NCBI GenBank assembly: GCA_963921195.1
Contig: OY992536.1
Location: forward strand, 319,007,038-319,071,037
DNA: 64,000 nucleotides
Direction of reading: 5' to 3'
Origin: Pegoplata infirma
Lineage: Eukaryota > Arthropoda > Insecta > Diptera > Anthomyiidae
Every line of letters begins with the position of its first letter. The stretch's first letter is position 1. Position numbers and translations under genes: made by a program. Under the pieces are notes generated by a model. The model was not told the origin of the DNA, ran no database searches, and saw only the letters and a program-made list of their open reading frames with translations. Positions 24,961 to 35,344 of this stretch are shown here, one piece after another.

Positions 24961-25295
24961 TTATCTAGCAAATAACCCACCGCTATGATCTGCGTATTCC
25001 GTCAGTAAAGGATTTCCAGTTAGGGCGGAATTATAGATATTATAATCAGCATAGGGTGCAAAAATCATGCCATGAGCCTGATTCTCAAATGCGTTAGCAG
25101 GTGTCGCAGTACCCGATAATATACTCGCCGCAGATGTGGGCACAGTCATGCGCTGTGACAATATTAAAGGAGCGCCCAAGGGGGCCGGTTGTTGAGCGCG
25201 CATTTGTTGAGCCAAACCAGGTAAGCCAGCAGGAGTCAATAGACGATTATCCGCTGAAGCGGCAGCCACAACACGACGCCATTCTTCATCACAAA
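24961..25295 (-). CDS. how: how exon: read-through (short) C-terminus
   Basis: If the 24980 donor is not used, translation continues past TEYADHS into GGLFAR and stops at TAA (24963-24961). This would give a protein lacking the HPYQR-containing tail. Drosophila how makes a nuclear long form, HOW(L), and a short form, HOW(S), which is also cytoplasmic, through alternative 3' ends. The arrangement here could produce the same pair, but whether this read-through is the real short isoform cannot be told from sequence. TTTATT on the plus strand near 24549 reads AATAAA on the transcript and is a weak polyadenylation candidate about 410 nt downstream of the stop. Confidence 0.55.
24976..24984 (-). 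promoter_or_regulatory. alternative 5' splice site deciding how isoform
   Basis: The transcript reads AGCG|GTGGGT, a moderate donor because +3 is G instead of the preferred A. Use of this donor joins YADHS to the long tail at 5811, and skipping it leaves the short GGLFAR end. The phase fits exactly. Confidence 0.7.
24981..25295 (-). CDS. how: how exon: C-terminal region, spliced (long) form
   Basis: With the donor at 24980-24979 (GCG|GTGGGT) this exon is 315 nt. One base from the previous exon completes the first codon, giving VCDEEWRRVVAAA. The peptide is alanine-, proline- and leucine-rich: LLTPAGLPGLAQQMRAQ, PLGAPLILSQRMTVPT, HGMIFAPYADYN, then NPLLTEYADHS. The last block closely resembles the C-terminus of Drosophila HOW. 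The acceptor is TTTCTTTAG at 25296-25297. Codons upstream of 25295 in the open frame (starting MLKWKIF at 25335) are intron, not protein. One base carried out of this exon plus TA from 5811 makes the Val codon that joins YADHS to VGAIK. Confidence 0.93.
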
Positions 25296-25515
25296 CTAAA
25301 GAAATGAGAAAAAGAAAAATTTTCCATTTTAACAAACATTTCGAAGTAAGATTTTGAAATTATTGTGTTAATAGAATTATTGAGGGGGTTATTAACCGAT
25401 TAATTTTTTTTAATTATTAACATTTTGTTATTTTATTTTTAATTTTTTTTTCATTAATGTTTTTTAATAAAAATTGTTTCTTTGGAGTTTTTTGTTCAAT
25501 ACATACACAACATAC

Positions 25516-25618
25516 CTTGAGCAGCATTTTTCACCGCAGTTGTATCCCTATAAGTGCCATTAATTATAGCTAATTCCATAAGTTGACGTTTTTTAAGTTC
25601 ATCTTCGCCTTCTGCTTG
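25516..25618 (-). CDS. how: how exon: QUA2 domain
   Basis: This 103-nt exon starts in phase 0 and leaves one base for the next exon. It encodes QAEGEDELKKRQLMELA, then IINGTYRDTTAVKNAAQ. This is the QUA2 segment, whose helix packs on the KH domain and contacts the 5' part of the ACUAAY site in QKI structures. The donor is CAAG|GTATGT. The acceptor is unusual: AG is directly preceded by TACTAAC, so an ACUAAC motif sits within 8 nt of the exon. The start at 25618 was chosen because CAA follows the CCG codon ending exon 29479-29619, giving LLIP-QAEGED as in the family (LLVP-QAEGED). Confidence 0.94.
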
Positions 25619-25626
25619 CTGTTAGT
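25619..25626 (-). promoter_or_regulatory. ACTAAC (QKI/HOW core site) abutting a 3' splice site
   Basis: On the transcript strand the intron ends ...TCGTACTAACAG. ACTAAC (25626-25621) is followed at once by the acceptor AG. ACUAAC is the best-known core for QKI and HOW. It is too close to the exon to be an ordinary branch point, which usually lies about 18-40 nt upstream, although TACTAAC also looks like a branch-point consensus. A STAR protein bound here would compete with acceptor recognition. Confidence 0.5.
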
Positions 25627-25954
25627 ACGATTTTTTTTTGGTTTGTTTTAAAATTTTGTTTGGGTTTTGTGTTTTAATGTACATTTTTAACCATACATCA
25701 ATTTTTTTTTTGTTTTTAATTTTTTTGGTCAGAAAATAAAATGAAAATAAAATTGTTTAATTAATATGGGGTTATTTAATTAAATTTAATTAGAAGTAGT
25801 TGAAAAAAAAAAATAATTAAATAAAAACAGAGCTGGCTGATTATAACACCATTTTCAAGTGAGTTTTGGATTTTTTTAAAAAAAAATTATTGCTTTTTTA
25901 AATTTTACTAGACGTTCAGCTTTGCATCACAATTTTCTACAACTAAATTTTGAA

Positions 25955-26905
25955 TTTTGCTAAAAACTATAAGTTTTACTAAAAACTATTAGTTTTACTA
26001 AAAACTATTAGTTTTACTAAAAACTATTAGTTTTACTAAAAACTATTAGTTTTACTAAAAACTATTAGTTTTACTAAAAACTATTAGTTTTACTAAAAAC
26101 TATTAGTTTTGCTAAAAACTGTTAGTTTTGCTAAAAGCTAGTCCTTTTGCTTCAATTATTAGTTTTGCTAAAAACTTTGTGAGTTGCTGAAAACTATCAG
26201 TTTTGCTAAAAACTATTAAATAGTTTTACTAAAAACTAATAGCTTTGCTAAAAAGTATTAGTTTTGCTAAAAACTATTAGTTTTGCTAAAAAACTACTAG
26301 TTATGCTAAAAATTATTATTTTGCCAAAAACTACGAAAAACTATTTGTTTTGCTAAAAACTATTAATTTTTCTAAAAACACCGAGATAAGGTTAAACTAA
26401 GTTTAAACTAAGGTTAAACTAAGGTTAAACTAAGTTTTCGGTACTTTTTACCCTATATAAATTGCAGAAAAATCGGAGTGTATGCTATGGGATACTTTCC
26501 TTATGAGAAATTTTTCGTACAGAAAAAAATCTCAGAAACTGAAGAAATTTTTTTGCTAAAAAACTACTAATTTTCCTAAAAACTATTAGTTTCCTAAAAA
26601 CTTTTAGTTTTGCTTTAAGCTTCTAGTTTTGCTAAAACCAATTGTTTTTTTTTTCTTAAAACTATTAGATTTGCTAAAAACTATTAGTTTTGCTAAAAAC
26701 TATTAGTTTTGCTAAAAACTATTAGTTTTGCTAAAAACTATTAGTTTTGCTAAAAACTATTAGTTTTACTAAAAACTATTTGTTTTGCTAAAAACTATTA
26801 GTTTTTCTTAAAACCATTAGTTTTGCTAAAAACTATTATTTTGCTAAAAACTACTAAAAACTATTTGTTTTGCTAAAAACGATTACTTTTTCTAAAAACA
26901 CTGAA
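25955..26905. repeat. 19-bp CTAAAAACTATTAGTTTTG minisatellite (two blocks)
   Basis: 25955-26380 and 26550-26905. The unit centre AAAACTATTAGTTTT is a near-palindrome. On the how transcript each unit reads AAAACUAAUAGUUUU. The intervening 26385-26540 includes a short GGTTAAACTAA repeat. It lies in the 3.9-kb intron downstream of exon 29479-29619. Confidence 0.85.
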
Positions 26906-27039
26906 ATAGCCCCTAACAAATATCGGATTAAACTTAGTTTTCGGTACTTATTACCATATACAAATTGCAGAACAATCTGAGTGTAAGCTATGGGATACTT
27001 TCATTATGAGAAATTTTCCGTACAGAAAAAAATGTCAGA

Positions 27040-27920
27040 AACTGAATACATTTTTCGTATAGAAAAAGTCTTAGATTCTGAGACATTTTTCCTATCGAAG
27101 AGGTCCCACCCAGGTTCTGAAAAAGTTTTCGTTTAGAAAGAGTCTCAGATTCTGAGACATTTTTTGTACAGAAAAAGTCTCAGATTCTGAAACATTTTTC
27201 GTTTAGAAAAAGTTTCAGATTCTGAGACATTTTTTGTATAGAAAAAGTTTCAGATTTTGAGACATTTTTCCTATAGAAAAAGTCTCAGATTCTGAGACAT
27301 TTTTTCCTATAGAAAAAGTCTCAGATTCTGAGACATTTTTTGTATAGAAAAAGTTTCAGATTCTGAGACATTTTTCCCATAGAAAAAGTCTCAGATTCTG
27401 AGACATTTTTCCTATAGAAAAAGTCTCAGATTCTGAAACATTTCGTATAGAAAACGTCTCAGATTCTGAGACAGAAAAAATCTCAAATTCTAAAACATTT
27501 ATCGTATAGAAAAACTCTCAGATTTTTAGACATTTTTCGTAAAGAATTATGAAATATTTTTGTTAAAGAAAAAGTCTCAGATTCTCAGACATTTTTCGTG
27601 TAGAAAAGTCTCAGATTCCAAGAAATTCTCAGATTCTCAGATATTTTTTGTACAGATTCTGACACATTTTTTGTATGGAAAAGTCTCAGATTCTGAGAAA
27701 TTTTTCGTATAGAAAAACTTTCAGATTCTGAGAAATATAGAATAAAGAAAAAGTCTCAGATTCTGAAACAATTTTCGAATAGAAAAATTCTAATATTCTA
27801 GACATTCAGATCAGATTCTGAGACATTTTTCGTATAAAAATTCTCAGATTCTGAGAAATTTTTTACATTTGTTACATTTTACCAACAGCAAAAAGTCACA
27901 GATTCTGAGACCTGTTTCTT
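27040..27920 (+). repeat. 35-bp minisatellite, forward orientation
   Basis: Units read AGTCTCAGATTCTGAGACAT then TTTTCCTATAGAAAA. The parts TCTCAGATTCTGAGA and CTTTTTCTATAGAAAAAG are themselves near-palindromes. This array is the reverse complement of those at 32420-33135 and 35345-36470. Confidence 0.85.
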
Positions 27921-28084
27921 ATAGAACATGCTTTTTTCTTATCATGTGGCCCCAAATTCTTGTGTTCCTAAGGGCCCCTCCATACCTAAGATGGTCCTAG
28001 TCATTAGTTTTCTAAAATTTATTTGATTTGCACAAATCTATAAGATTTGTTGAATAGTATTTTTTTTTACTGAATAACTTTATT

Positions 28085-29110
28085 TTTGGCTAAAAACTAT
28101 AAAAAAAAACTACTAGTTTTGTTAAAAACTATTAGTTTTGTTAAAAACTATTAGTTTTGTTAAAAACTACAAGTTTTACTAAAAGCTACTAGTTTTGTTA
28201 AAAGCTATTAGTTTATTAAAAACTATTAGCTTTGTAAAAAACTACCAGTATTTTTAAAAACTACTAGTTTTACTAAAAACAACTAGTTTTGTTAAAAAAT
28301 AATAGTTTTGTTAAAAGCTACTTATTTCGTTAAAAACTAGTAGTTTTGTTAGAAACTACTAGTTTTGCTAAAAAATAGTTTGGTTTAAAACTAATAGTTT
28401 TGTTCAAAAGTAATAGTTTTGTTTAATACTACTACTTTTGCTTAAAACTACTAGTTTTGTTAAAAAAGATACTAGTTTTGTTAAAACTACCTGTTTTGGT
28501 AAAAACTACTAGTTTTGCTAAAAACTACTGCCTGAAACCAATAGTTTTGCTAGAACTACCAGTTATGTCAAAAGCTACTAGTTTTGATAAAAAACTACTA
28601 GTTTTGATAAAAACTCATAGTTTTGCTAAAAAACTACTAGTTTTGTTTAAAACTACTAGTTTTGTTAAAAACTACTTGTTTGTTTTAAAACTACTAGTTT
28701 GCGTTAAAAACTACTATTCTTTATTAAAACTACTAGTTTTGTTAAAAACTACTAGTTTTGTTAAGAACTACTAGTTTTGTTTAAAACTACTTCTTTGCTT
28801 AAAACTACTAGTTTTGCTAAAAATAGTAGTTACAACTACTTGTTTTGCTAAAATTACTAGTTTTTCTTTAAACTACTATTTTTGATAAAAACGGCTTGTT
28901 TGTTAAAAAAAAACTACTAAAAAATAAAAAAATAGCTATTTTTGTTAAAAACTACTAGCTAAGCTAAAAAAAACTTCTAGTTCAGCTAAAAAACTAGTTG
29001 TTTTGTTAAATTTACTAGTTTTTCTAAAAGATGCTTAAAAAAAGTCAAGTTTTGCTAATATTGCTAGTTTGTTAAAAACTACTACATAATTATGCTATAA
29101 CTGCTAGTTT
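28085..29110. repeat. 19-bp minisatellite, ACTAGT-rich block
   Basis: Units are mainly AAAACTACTAGTTTTGTT. The block ends about 370 bp from exon 29479-29619. The frame at 28457-28774 (a repetitive Leu/Val/Lys-rich peptide with recurring TTSF) is translated minisatellite, not a gene. Confidence 0.85.
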
Positions 29111-29478
29111 GTCTTAATACTAGCATAAAATTTTCAGGCAACAAAAATTCATTTGAAAATGGTGCATTTTTCAATATTAGAGTAAAACATTATTAAAAAA
29201 AATATTATACACGGCTTCTTGATTTTTTTTATACTGACTTTTAAGGACATTTTGTTTCATATTTTTTTTTTTAATTTTTCCTTCCACAAGAAGTATTCCG
29301 CATTATTAGCAAAAAAAAAAAAATATATATTAAACAAAGGAAGTAGAGGAAAAAAAATCACAAAAAAAATTCATTTTGTTATTTTACTTAGCAAATTGGT
29401 TGGTTAAAGTATTTTTTTTTTGTTTATTCAAATCAGTTTTTAAGTAAAATTAATCCTTAATGGAAATTTAAAACTTAC

Positions 29479-29619
29479 CGGTATTAATAATTTTTGTACT
29501 TCGCCAACCGCTTGACTCAATTTTATTTTGGCACGATTTTCTGTATCTTCTACTGTAATCAATACATGTAATTCATCTGATAAATGTTCCCAATTGGGTT
29601 TGCCTCTGTTAGCATCTTC
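29479..29619 (-). CDS. how: how exon: second part of KH domain
   Basis: This 141-nt exon (47 codons, phase 0 at both ends) reads [13 protein letters not shown]..., then [16 protein letters not shown], and ends EVQKLLIP. It completes the extended KH domain typical of STAR proteins, with the [10 protein letters not shown] loop and the HVLITVED strand shared with QKI. The acceptor is AAATTAACAG and the donor is CCG|GTAAGT. Because the length is a multiple of three and both ends are phase 0, skipping would keep the frame but delete half of the RNA-binding domain. The exon sits between long minisatellite arrays: 28.1-29.1 kb and 27.0-27.9 kb on one side, 30.7-33.1 kb and 35.3-36.5 kb on the other. 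Confidence 0.95.
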
Positions 29620-30735
29620 CTGTTAATTTGTAAAGAAAAGAAGAAGAAAATGAAAAAAAAAAGGATTAATTAAAAAATATTACTTATACATAAAAAAAGT
29701 TTAAAAGGTAACAAAAAGGTACATATAAAATACGTTCATTCTAAAATTTTATTTGAGCCATAGAGAAACCTTGTGTATTTTATTGCGTCTTAGGGTTGTC
29801 AAATACAGACATATTTGCTTTTTAGTCTTTTAGTAATTTCTTTGAAATATTTTATGTTTTTAATTTCATTAAAGGTTGTGTAATTAAATCACTTTTCATT
29901 TTTTTTTTTAGGAAAATATTAAATTTTCTTCACGTATGTATTACAACTTTTAGTTGTTCTCAAAGTCAATTAAAAATTAATATTAAAAAAATTTAATTGT
30001 TTATTAAATTGTTGTTGGTAATTAAAGGATGATATAGGAACGCCTTATATAACAAAAAATAAATAATAACTTTTTTTGCACAATCTAAAAGAAATTAAAA
30101 CAATTATGATACACCCTGTAAGATATTGCCTACTTTTAGGCAGTTTTTCTAGCACTTTGCGTCAAGATTAAATATATTTAAATAAGAAGAGCTACTACCA
30201 ACAGTTGTGGCATAAAAAATATTGCGCAATGTTTTAGAATTTTTCTCAGGTCTTTTTTGTCCCTCCCTCCCCCCCCCCCCCATTCATTTGAAATACATTG
30301 TATAAATTTTCTTGATGATTTCATTTCAGTTTTACAAAAAAAAAAAAAAATTATAACAAATAAACTTTTCCTTTTATTTCACTTTGGTTTGCTTTTATTA
30401 GTGACACTATAAAAATTGTCACATTTTTTTTGTAATACTGCCAATAACTTTTACTTGATTTCTTTTTATTTTGTTAAGTATTACAAAGCAAACAAGTGGA
30501 AAATGTAACAATGTAAGAAAACTTAGCTAAGCTTCGACGAATTAAGTATGCGCTAACGTGTATTTTTCTTTGAAATAAGCTAACATAGAAAATACCTACT
30601 TTGAAAGAGCATTTTTCGGAATGTTATTTACCATGGCTTTTTTCGTGATACCTTACAAAGTAAAAAATAGCAATAAAAAATTTAGCACGTGTTTATTTAA
30701 TCTACTAGTATTGCAGAAAAATATAAGTTTAGGTT
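29620..30735. other. unique AT-rich intron next to the KH exon
   Basis: No repeat family was recognised. There is a 12-C run near 30270. No exon is supported. Confidence 0.5.
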
Positions 30736-32405
30736 AAAACTATTAGTTTTGCTAAAACTCTCAGTTTTGCTAAAAAACTCTTAGTTTTGTTAAAAAAAAA
30801 TAGTTTTGCTAAAATTCATTAGTTTTGCCTTAAGAACTATTATTTTTGCTATAAACTATTAGTTTTACTAAAAACTATTAGTTTTACTAAAAACTATTAG
30901 TTTTACTAAAAACTATTAGTTTTACTAAAAACTATTAGTTTTACTAAAAACTATTAGTTTTACTAAAAACTACAAGTTTTGCTTAAAACTACATATTAGT
31001 TTTGCTAAAAAGTATTAGTTTTGCTAAAAACTATTAGTTTTGCTAAAAACTATTAGTTTTGCTAAAAACTATTAGTTTGGCTAAAAACTATTAGTTTTAC
31101 TATAAACTATTAGTTTTGCTAAAAAGTATTAGTTTTGCATAAAACTATTAGTTTTGCTAAAAACTATTAGTTTTGCTGAAACCTATTACTTTTGCTAACT
31201 ATACTATTAGCTTTGCCAAAAATTATTACTTTTGCTTAAAACTATTAGTTTTGCTAAAAAATATTAGTTTTGCTTAAAACTATTACTTTTGCTAAAAACT
31301 ATTAATTTTGCTAAAAACTATTAGCTTTGTTAAAAACTGTTAGTTTTGATCAAAATTAATAGTTTTGCTTAAAAGTATTAGTTTTGCTAAAAACTATTTG
31401 TTTGGCTAAAAACTATTGGTTTAGCTAAAAACCATTAGTTTTGCTTAAAACTATTAGTTTCCCTAAAAAGTAACAAACTATTAGGTTAGGTTAAATTAAA
31501 AAACTATTAGTTTTGCTGAAAGCTATTTGTTTTGCTAAAAACGATTAGTTTTGCTGAAAACTATTAGTTTTGCTATAAACTATTAGTTTTGCTAAAAACT
31601 ATTAGTTTTGCTAAAAACTATTAGTTTTGCTAAAAACTATTAGTTTTGCTAAAAACTATTAGTTTGGCTAAAAACTATTAGTTTTGCTTAAAAGTATTTG
31701 TTTTACAAAAAACTTTTACTTAAAACTTTTACTAAAAACTATTAGTTTTGCTAGAAACTATTAGTATTGCTAAAAACTATTAGTTTTGCTAAAAACTATT
31801 AGTTTTGCTCAAAACTATTAGTTTTGCTAAAAAATATTACTTTCACTAAAAACTATTAGTTTTGCTAAAAACTATTAGTTTTGCTAAAAACTATTTGTTT
31901 TGCTAAAAACTATTAGTTTTGCTTAAAAATATTAGTTGTGCTTAAAACTATTAGTTTTGCTTAAAACTATTAGTTTTGCTTAAAATCTATTTGTTTTGCT
32001 AAAAACGATTAGTTTTGCTGAAAACTATTAGTTTTTCTAAAAACTATTAGTTTTGCTAAAAACTATTAGTTTTGCTAAAAACTATTAGTTTTGCTAAAAA
32101 CTATTAGTTTTGCTGAAAACTATTAGTTTTGCTGAAAACTATTAGTTTTGCTAAAAACTATTAGTTTTGCTAAAAACTATTAGTTTTGCTAAAAACTATT
32201 AGTTTTGCTAAAAACTATTAGTTTTGCTAAAAACTATTAGTTTTGCTGAAAACTATTAGTTTGTTAAAAACTTTTAGTTTTGTTAAAAACTATAAGTTTT
32301 GTTAAAAACTATTAGTTTTATTAAAAACTATTAAATTTGCTAAAAACTATTAAATTTGCTAAAAACTATTATTTTTGCTTAAAACTATTAGTTTTGCTAA
32401 AAACA
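30735..32405. repeat. main 19-bp CTAAAAACTATTAGTTTTG array
   Basis: About 1.7 kb of well-kept 19-bp units, mostly the ATTAGT variant, with several runs of identical units (30860-30960, 32040-32240). On the transcript strand this is a regular ladder of ACUAAU at 19-nt spacing. It lies in the 22-kb intron upstream of exon 29479-29619. Confidence 0.9.
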
Positions 32406-32419
32406 ACAAATATTTTAGA

Positions 32420-33135
32420 GTTTGAGACTTTTTGTAATAGGAAAAATTTTTCAGACATTTTCTATACGAAATATGTCTCAGAGCCTGAGACTTTTTCTAC
32501 ACGAAAAATGTCTCAGAACCTGAGACATTTTCTATACAAAATATCTAAGAATCTGAGAATTATTCTATAGAAATAATGTTTCAGAACCTGAGACTTTTTC
32601 AATACGAAAAATGTCTCAGAATCTGAGACTTTTTTCACAAAAAATGTCTTAGAACCTGAGACTTTCTATACAAAAATATCTAAGAATCTGAGACTTTTTC
32701 TATACGAAAAATGTCTCAGAACCTTCTATTCAAAAATGTCTCCGAACCTGAGACTTTTTCTATACGAAAAATTTCTCAGAACCTGAGACTTTTTCTATAC
32801 GAAAAATGTCTCAGAATCTGGGACTTTTTCTATATGAAAAATGTCTCAGAATCTGAGACTTTTTCTGTACGAAAAAATGTCTCAGAACCTGAGACTTTTT
32901 CTATACGAAAAATGTCTCAAAATCTGACACTTTTTCTGTACGAAAAAATGTCTCAGAACCGGAGACTTTTTCTATATGAAAAATGTCTAAAAATCTGACA
33001 CTTTTTCCACAGGAAGACTTTTTGTATAGAAGTTTTTCGGAGAATTTTTTATACGAAAAATTTTTCACAATCCGAGTATTTTTCTATACAAAAATGTCTT
33101 AAAAACCCAGGCTTTTTCAACACGAAAAATGTCTA
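32420..33135 (-). repeat. 35-bp minisatellite, reverse orientation
   Basis: Units read GAGACTTTTTCTATACGAAA then AATGTCTCAGAACCT. They are diverged (CTATACG instead of CTATAAG). The open frames at 32337-32570 and 32711-32998 with repeated SQNLRLF-like peptides are repeat translations. Confidence 0.85.
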
Positions 33136-33244
33136 TGATTTAGTTTCATATAAGGTCGAGGCCTTGGGCACGTACCCCGTGTGCCATAGTGGTTTAAAGG
33201 GTACTATGTGTAACCATCTTAAGAACTATGGTTTTCATAAAAAA

Positions 33245-34010
33245 TATAAATTTTACTAAAAACTGCTACTATTAGTTTTGCTAAGACTATTAGTCTTGCT
33301 AAAAACTATTAGTTTTGCTAAAAAATATTAGATTCTAATTAGTTTTTATTAAAAAATAAAAATTGTTTTATTTTACCTTTAAAAACAGAAAAAAACAGAA
33401 AAATAATTTTCTAGAGAATTATTCTATAAGAGTATCATAGTTTTAATTAGTAAAGGCAATAATGACCTCGAGCTAGAATAAACTTACTCAAAATATAATA
33501 TTTTAAAGATCGTACAAAACAATTTTTATTTAAAAAAAAATAATCAGAATTTGAACTATTAGTTTTGCTGAAAACTTATTTTTGCTGAATATTATTAGTT
33601 ATGCTAAAAACTACTAGTTTTGCTAAAAACATTAGTTTTACTGAAAACTATTAGTTATGCTGATAACTATTAGTTATGCTGAAAAACTATAAGTTATGCT
33701 TAAAGCTATAAGGTTTGCTGAAAACTATTAGTTTATGCTGAAAGCTATTAATTATGCTGAAAACTATTAATTATGCTGAAAACTATTAATTATGCTGAAA
33801 ACTATTGGTTTTGTTGAAAACTTTTGGTTTTGCTGAAAACTATTAGTTTTTTTGAAAACTATTAGTTTTGCTGAAAAGTATTAGGTTTGCTGTAAACTAT
33901 TAGTTTTGCCAAAAAATATTAGGTTTGCTAAATACTATAAGTTTTTGTAAAAGTAAGTAGTTTTGCTAAATACTATAAGTTAAGCTTAACATTTTTAGTT
34001 TTGTTTAAAG
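33245..34010. repeat. 19-bp minisatellite blocks around a small foldback
   Basis: 33245-33335 and 33555-34010 are degenerate units with TTATGCTGAAAACTATTA variants. Between them, 33335-33545 is a foldback whose arms read TTTTTATTAAAAAATAAAAA and complement, with CCTCGAGCTAGAATAAAC, matching 11215-11400 inverted. Confidence 0.75.
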
Positions 34011-34369
34011 TTTATAATATCCAACCTTTAACATTTTACTGTAAACTTATACTAACTGTAAAATGTTAAATGTTCTGTTAACAAATGAAAAGTTATGGAA
34101 TAAGACATTTACTGAATAAATATGGTATAATGTGGGGAATTAGAAAAATATCGGTTGTAATTTAAACATAGTTTTTTAAACTTTCTAGTCCTGCCTAAAT
34201 ATTTTTTATAGCAACTACCAAATTTTGAAAAATTTAACAAATTTATAAAAAAAAAAATCTTTTTAGACTCCAAGCATTTTTTTCTTTAGTAAAATTATCG
34301 GATTATACAAAAAACTATTATTTCTTTTAATCTTCTAAGATTTTTTTAATTAAAATAGACGACACTTTA

Positions 34370-34620
34370 GTCTAATAGTGGTAGTAAATATAAATTATGG
34401 TTCTCTAAAGCTCCTCCTTCCTAGTTGAGTCATTTTAAATTTTATAATGTGGCAACGATATTAAAGAAAATTAACTTTTACGATTGCAAAGGGGAGCATA
34501 AATTGCAAAAAAAAAACAACTGCAACATCAGCAGCAACAATCAGTAAGAAGCAGAAAAAGAAATAAAATAAATTTATACATCTGTGCGCTGTGCTACTGC
34601 TGCACAGTAAGTGTTTTTTT
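34370..34620. other. unique-sequence island between minisatellites
   Basis: This higher-complexity stretch has CAACATCAGCAGCAACAAT and TGCGCTGTGCTACTGCTGC. On the plus strand a donor-like CACA|GTAAGT follows. It could be an intronic enhancer or a nested exon. No frame is convincing. Confidence 0.3.
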
Positions 34621-34909
34621 TTTTGGCAACATTTTGAAATAAAAACAATTTTTACTAAATTACATTTTTACGGGTTATGATTTATTTATGTTTTTATTTT
34701 TCTATTTTTTTATTTTTTCAATATACATACACAAAAACAATTTTTGACACTATTTTTTACACGACAACAGCTATAAAAATCAAATAATAAAAAAAAAAAA
34801 CGTATGATGGGGGACAATGTTCATCACCCATCTTATGATGTGTTGCCAGAAAATGTTAAACTTAAATTCACATTTGAAAAAAAAAAAATCCAACAAAAAA
34901 TGGTTTAAA

Positions 34910-35325
34910 TAGTTGTACTGAAAACTATTTGTTTTATTGAAACCTATTACTTTAGTTAAAAACTATCAGTTTTACTAAAACTATTAGTTTTACTGAAAAC
35001 TATTAGTTTTACTGAAAACTATTAGTTTTACTGAAAACTATTAGTTTTACTGAAAACTATTAGTTTTACTGAAAACTATTAGTTTTACTAAAAACTTACT
35101 GAAAACAATTATTTTTACTGAAAACTTTGATAAAAACTTCTAGTATTGCTTAAAACTATCAGTTTTGCTTAAAACTTTTAGTTTTTTCAGAAAGCTAAAA
35201 ATTTTTCTGAAATTCATCAGTTTTACTGAAAAACATTAATTCTGCTTTAAACTATTAGTATTAGTGAGAACTTTTGTTTTAAACTATTAGTTTCGCTGAA
35301 CCCTCTTAGTTTTGCTAATTAATTT
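34910..35325. repeat. 19-bp minisatellite block, CTGAAAACTATTAGTTTTA variant
   Basis: Several identical units lie at 34990-35085, then degenerate ones. The transcript strand again gives ACUAAU. Confidence 0.8.
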
Positions 35326-35344
35326 AAAAATAGACTTTCTCTAT

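Noticed and set aside
25101..25307. 68-codon plus-strand frame
   Set aside because: It is antisense shadow of the how C-terminal exon.
25296..25335. Methionine start MLKWKIF for the C-terminal how frame
   Set aside because: These codons lie in the intron upstream of a good acceptor. The exon joins in phase to 25516-25618 and continues the known HOW protein.
25620..25627. TACTAAC as branch point
   Set aside because: It is only a few bases from the exon, too close for lariat formation. A branch point should lie further upstream.
28457..28774. 105-codon open frame
   Set aside because: It is a translation of the 19-bp minisatellite, which has an open phase by composition. The repetitive Leu/Val/Lys-rich peptide has no domain.
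32337..32998. Two open frames with repeated SQNLRLF-type peptide
   Set aside because: They are translations of the 35-bp minisatellite; the peptide period equals the DNA period.
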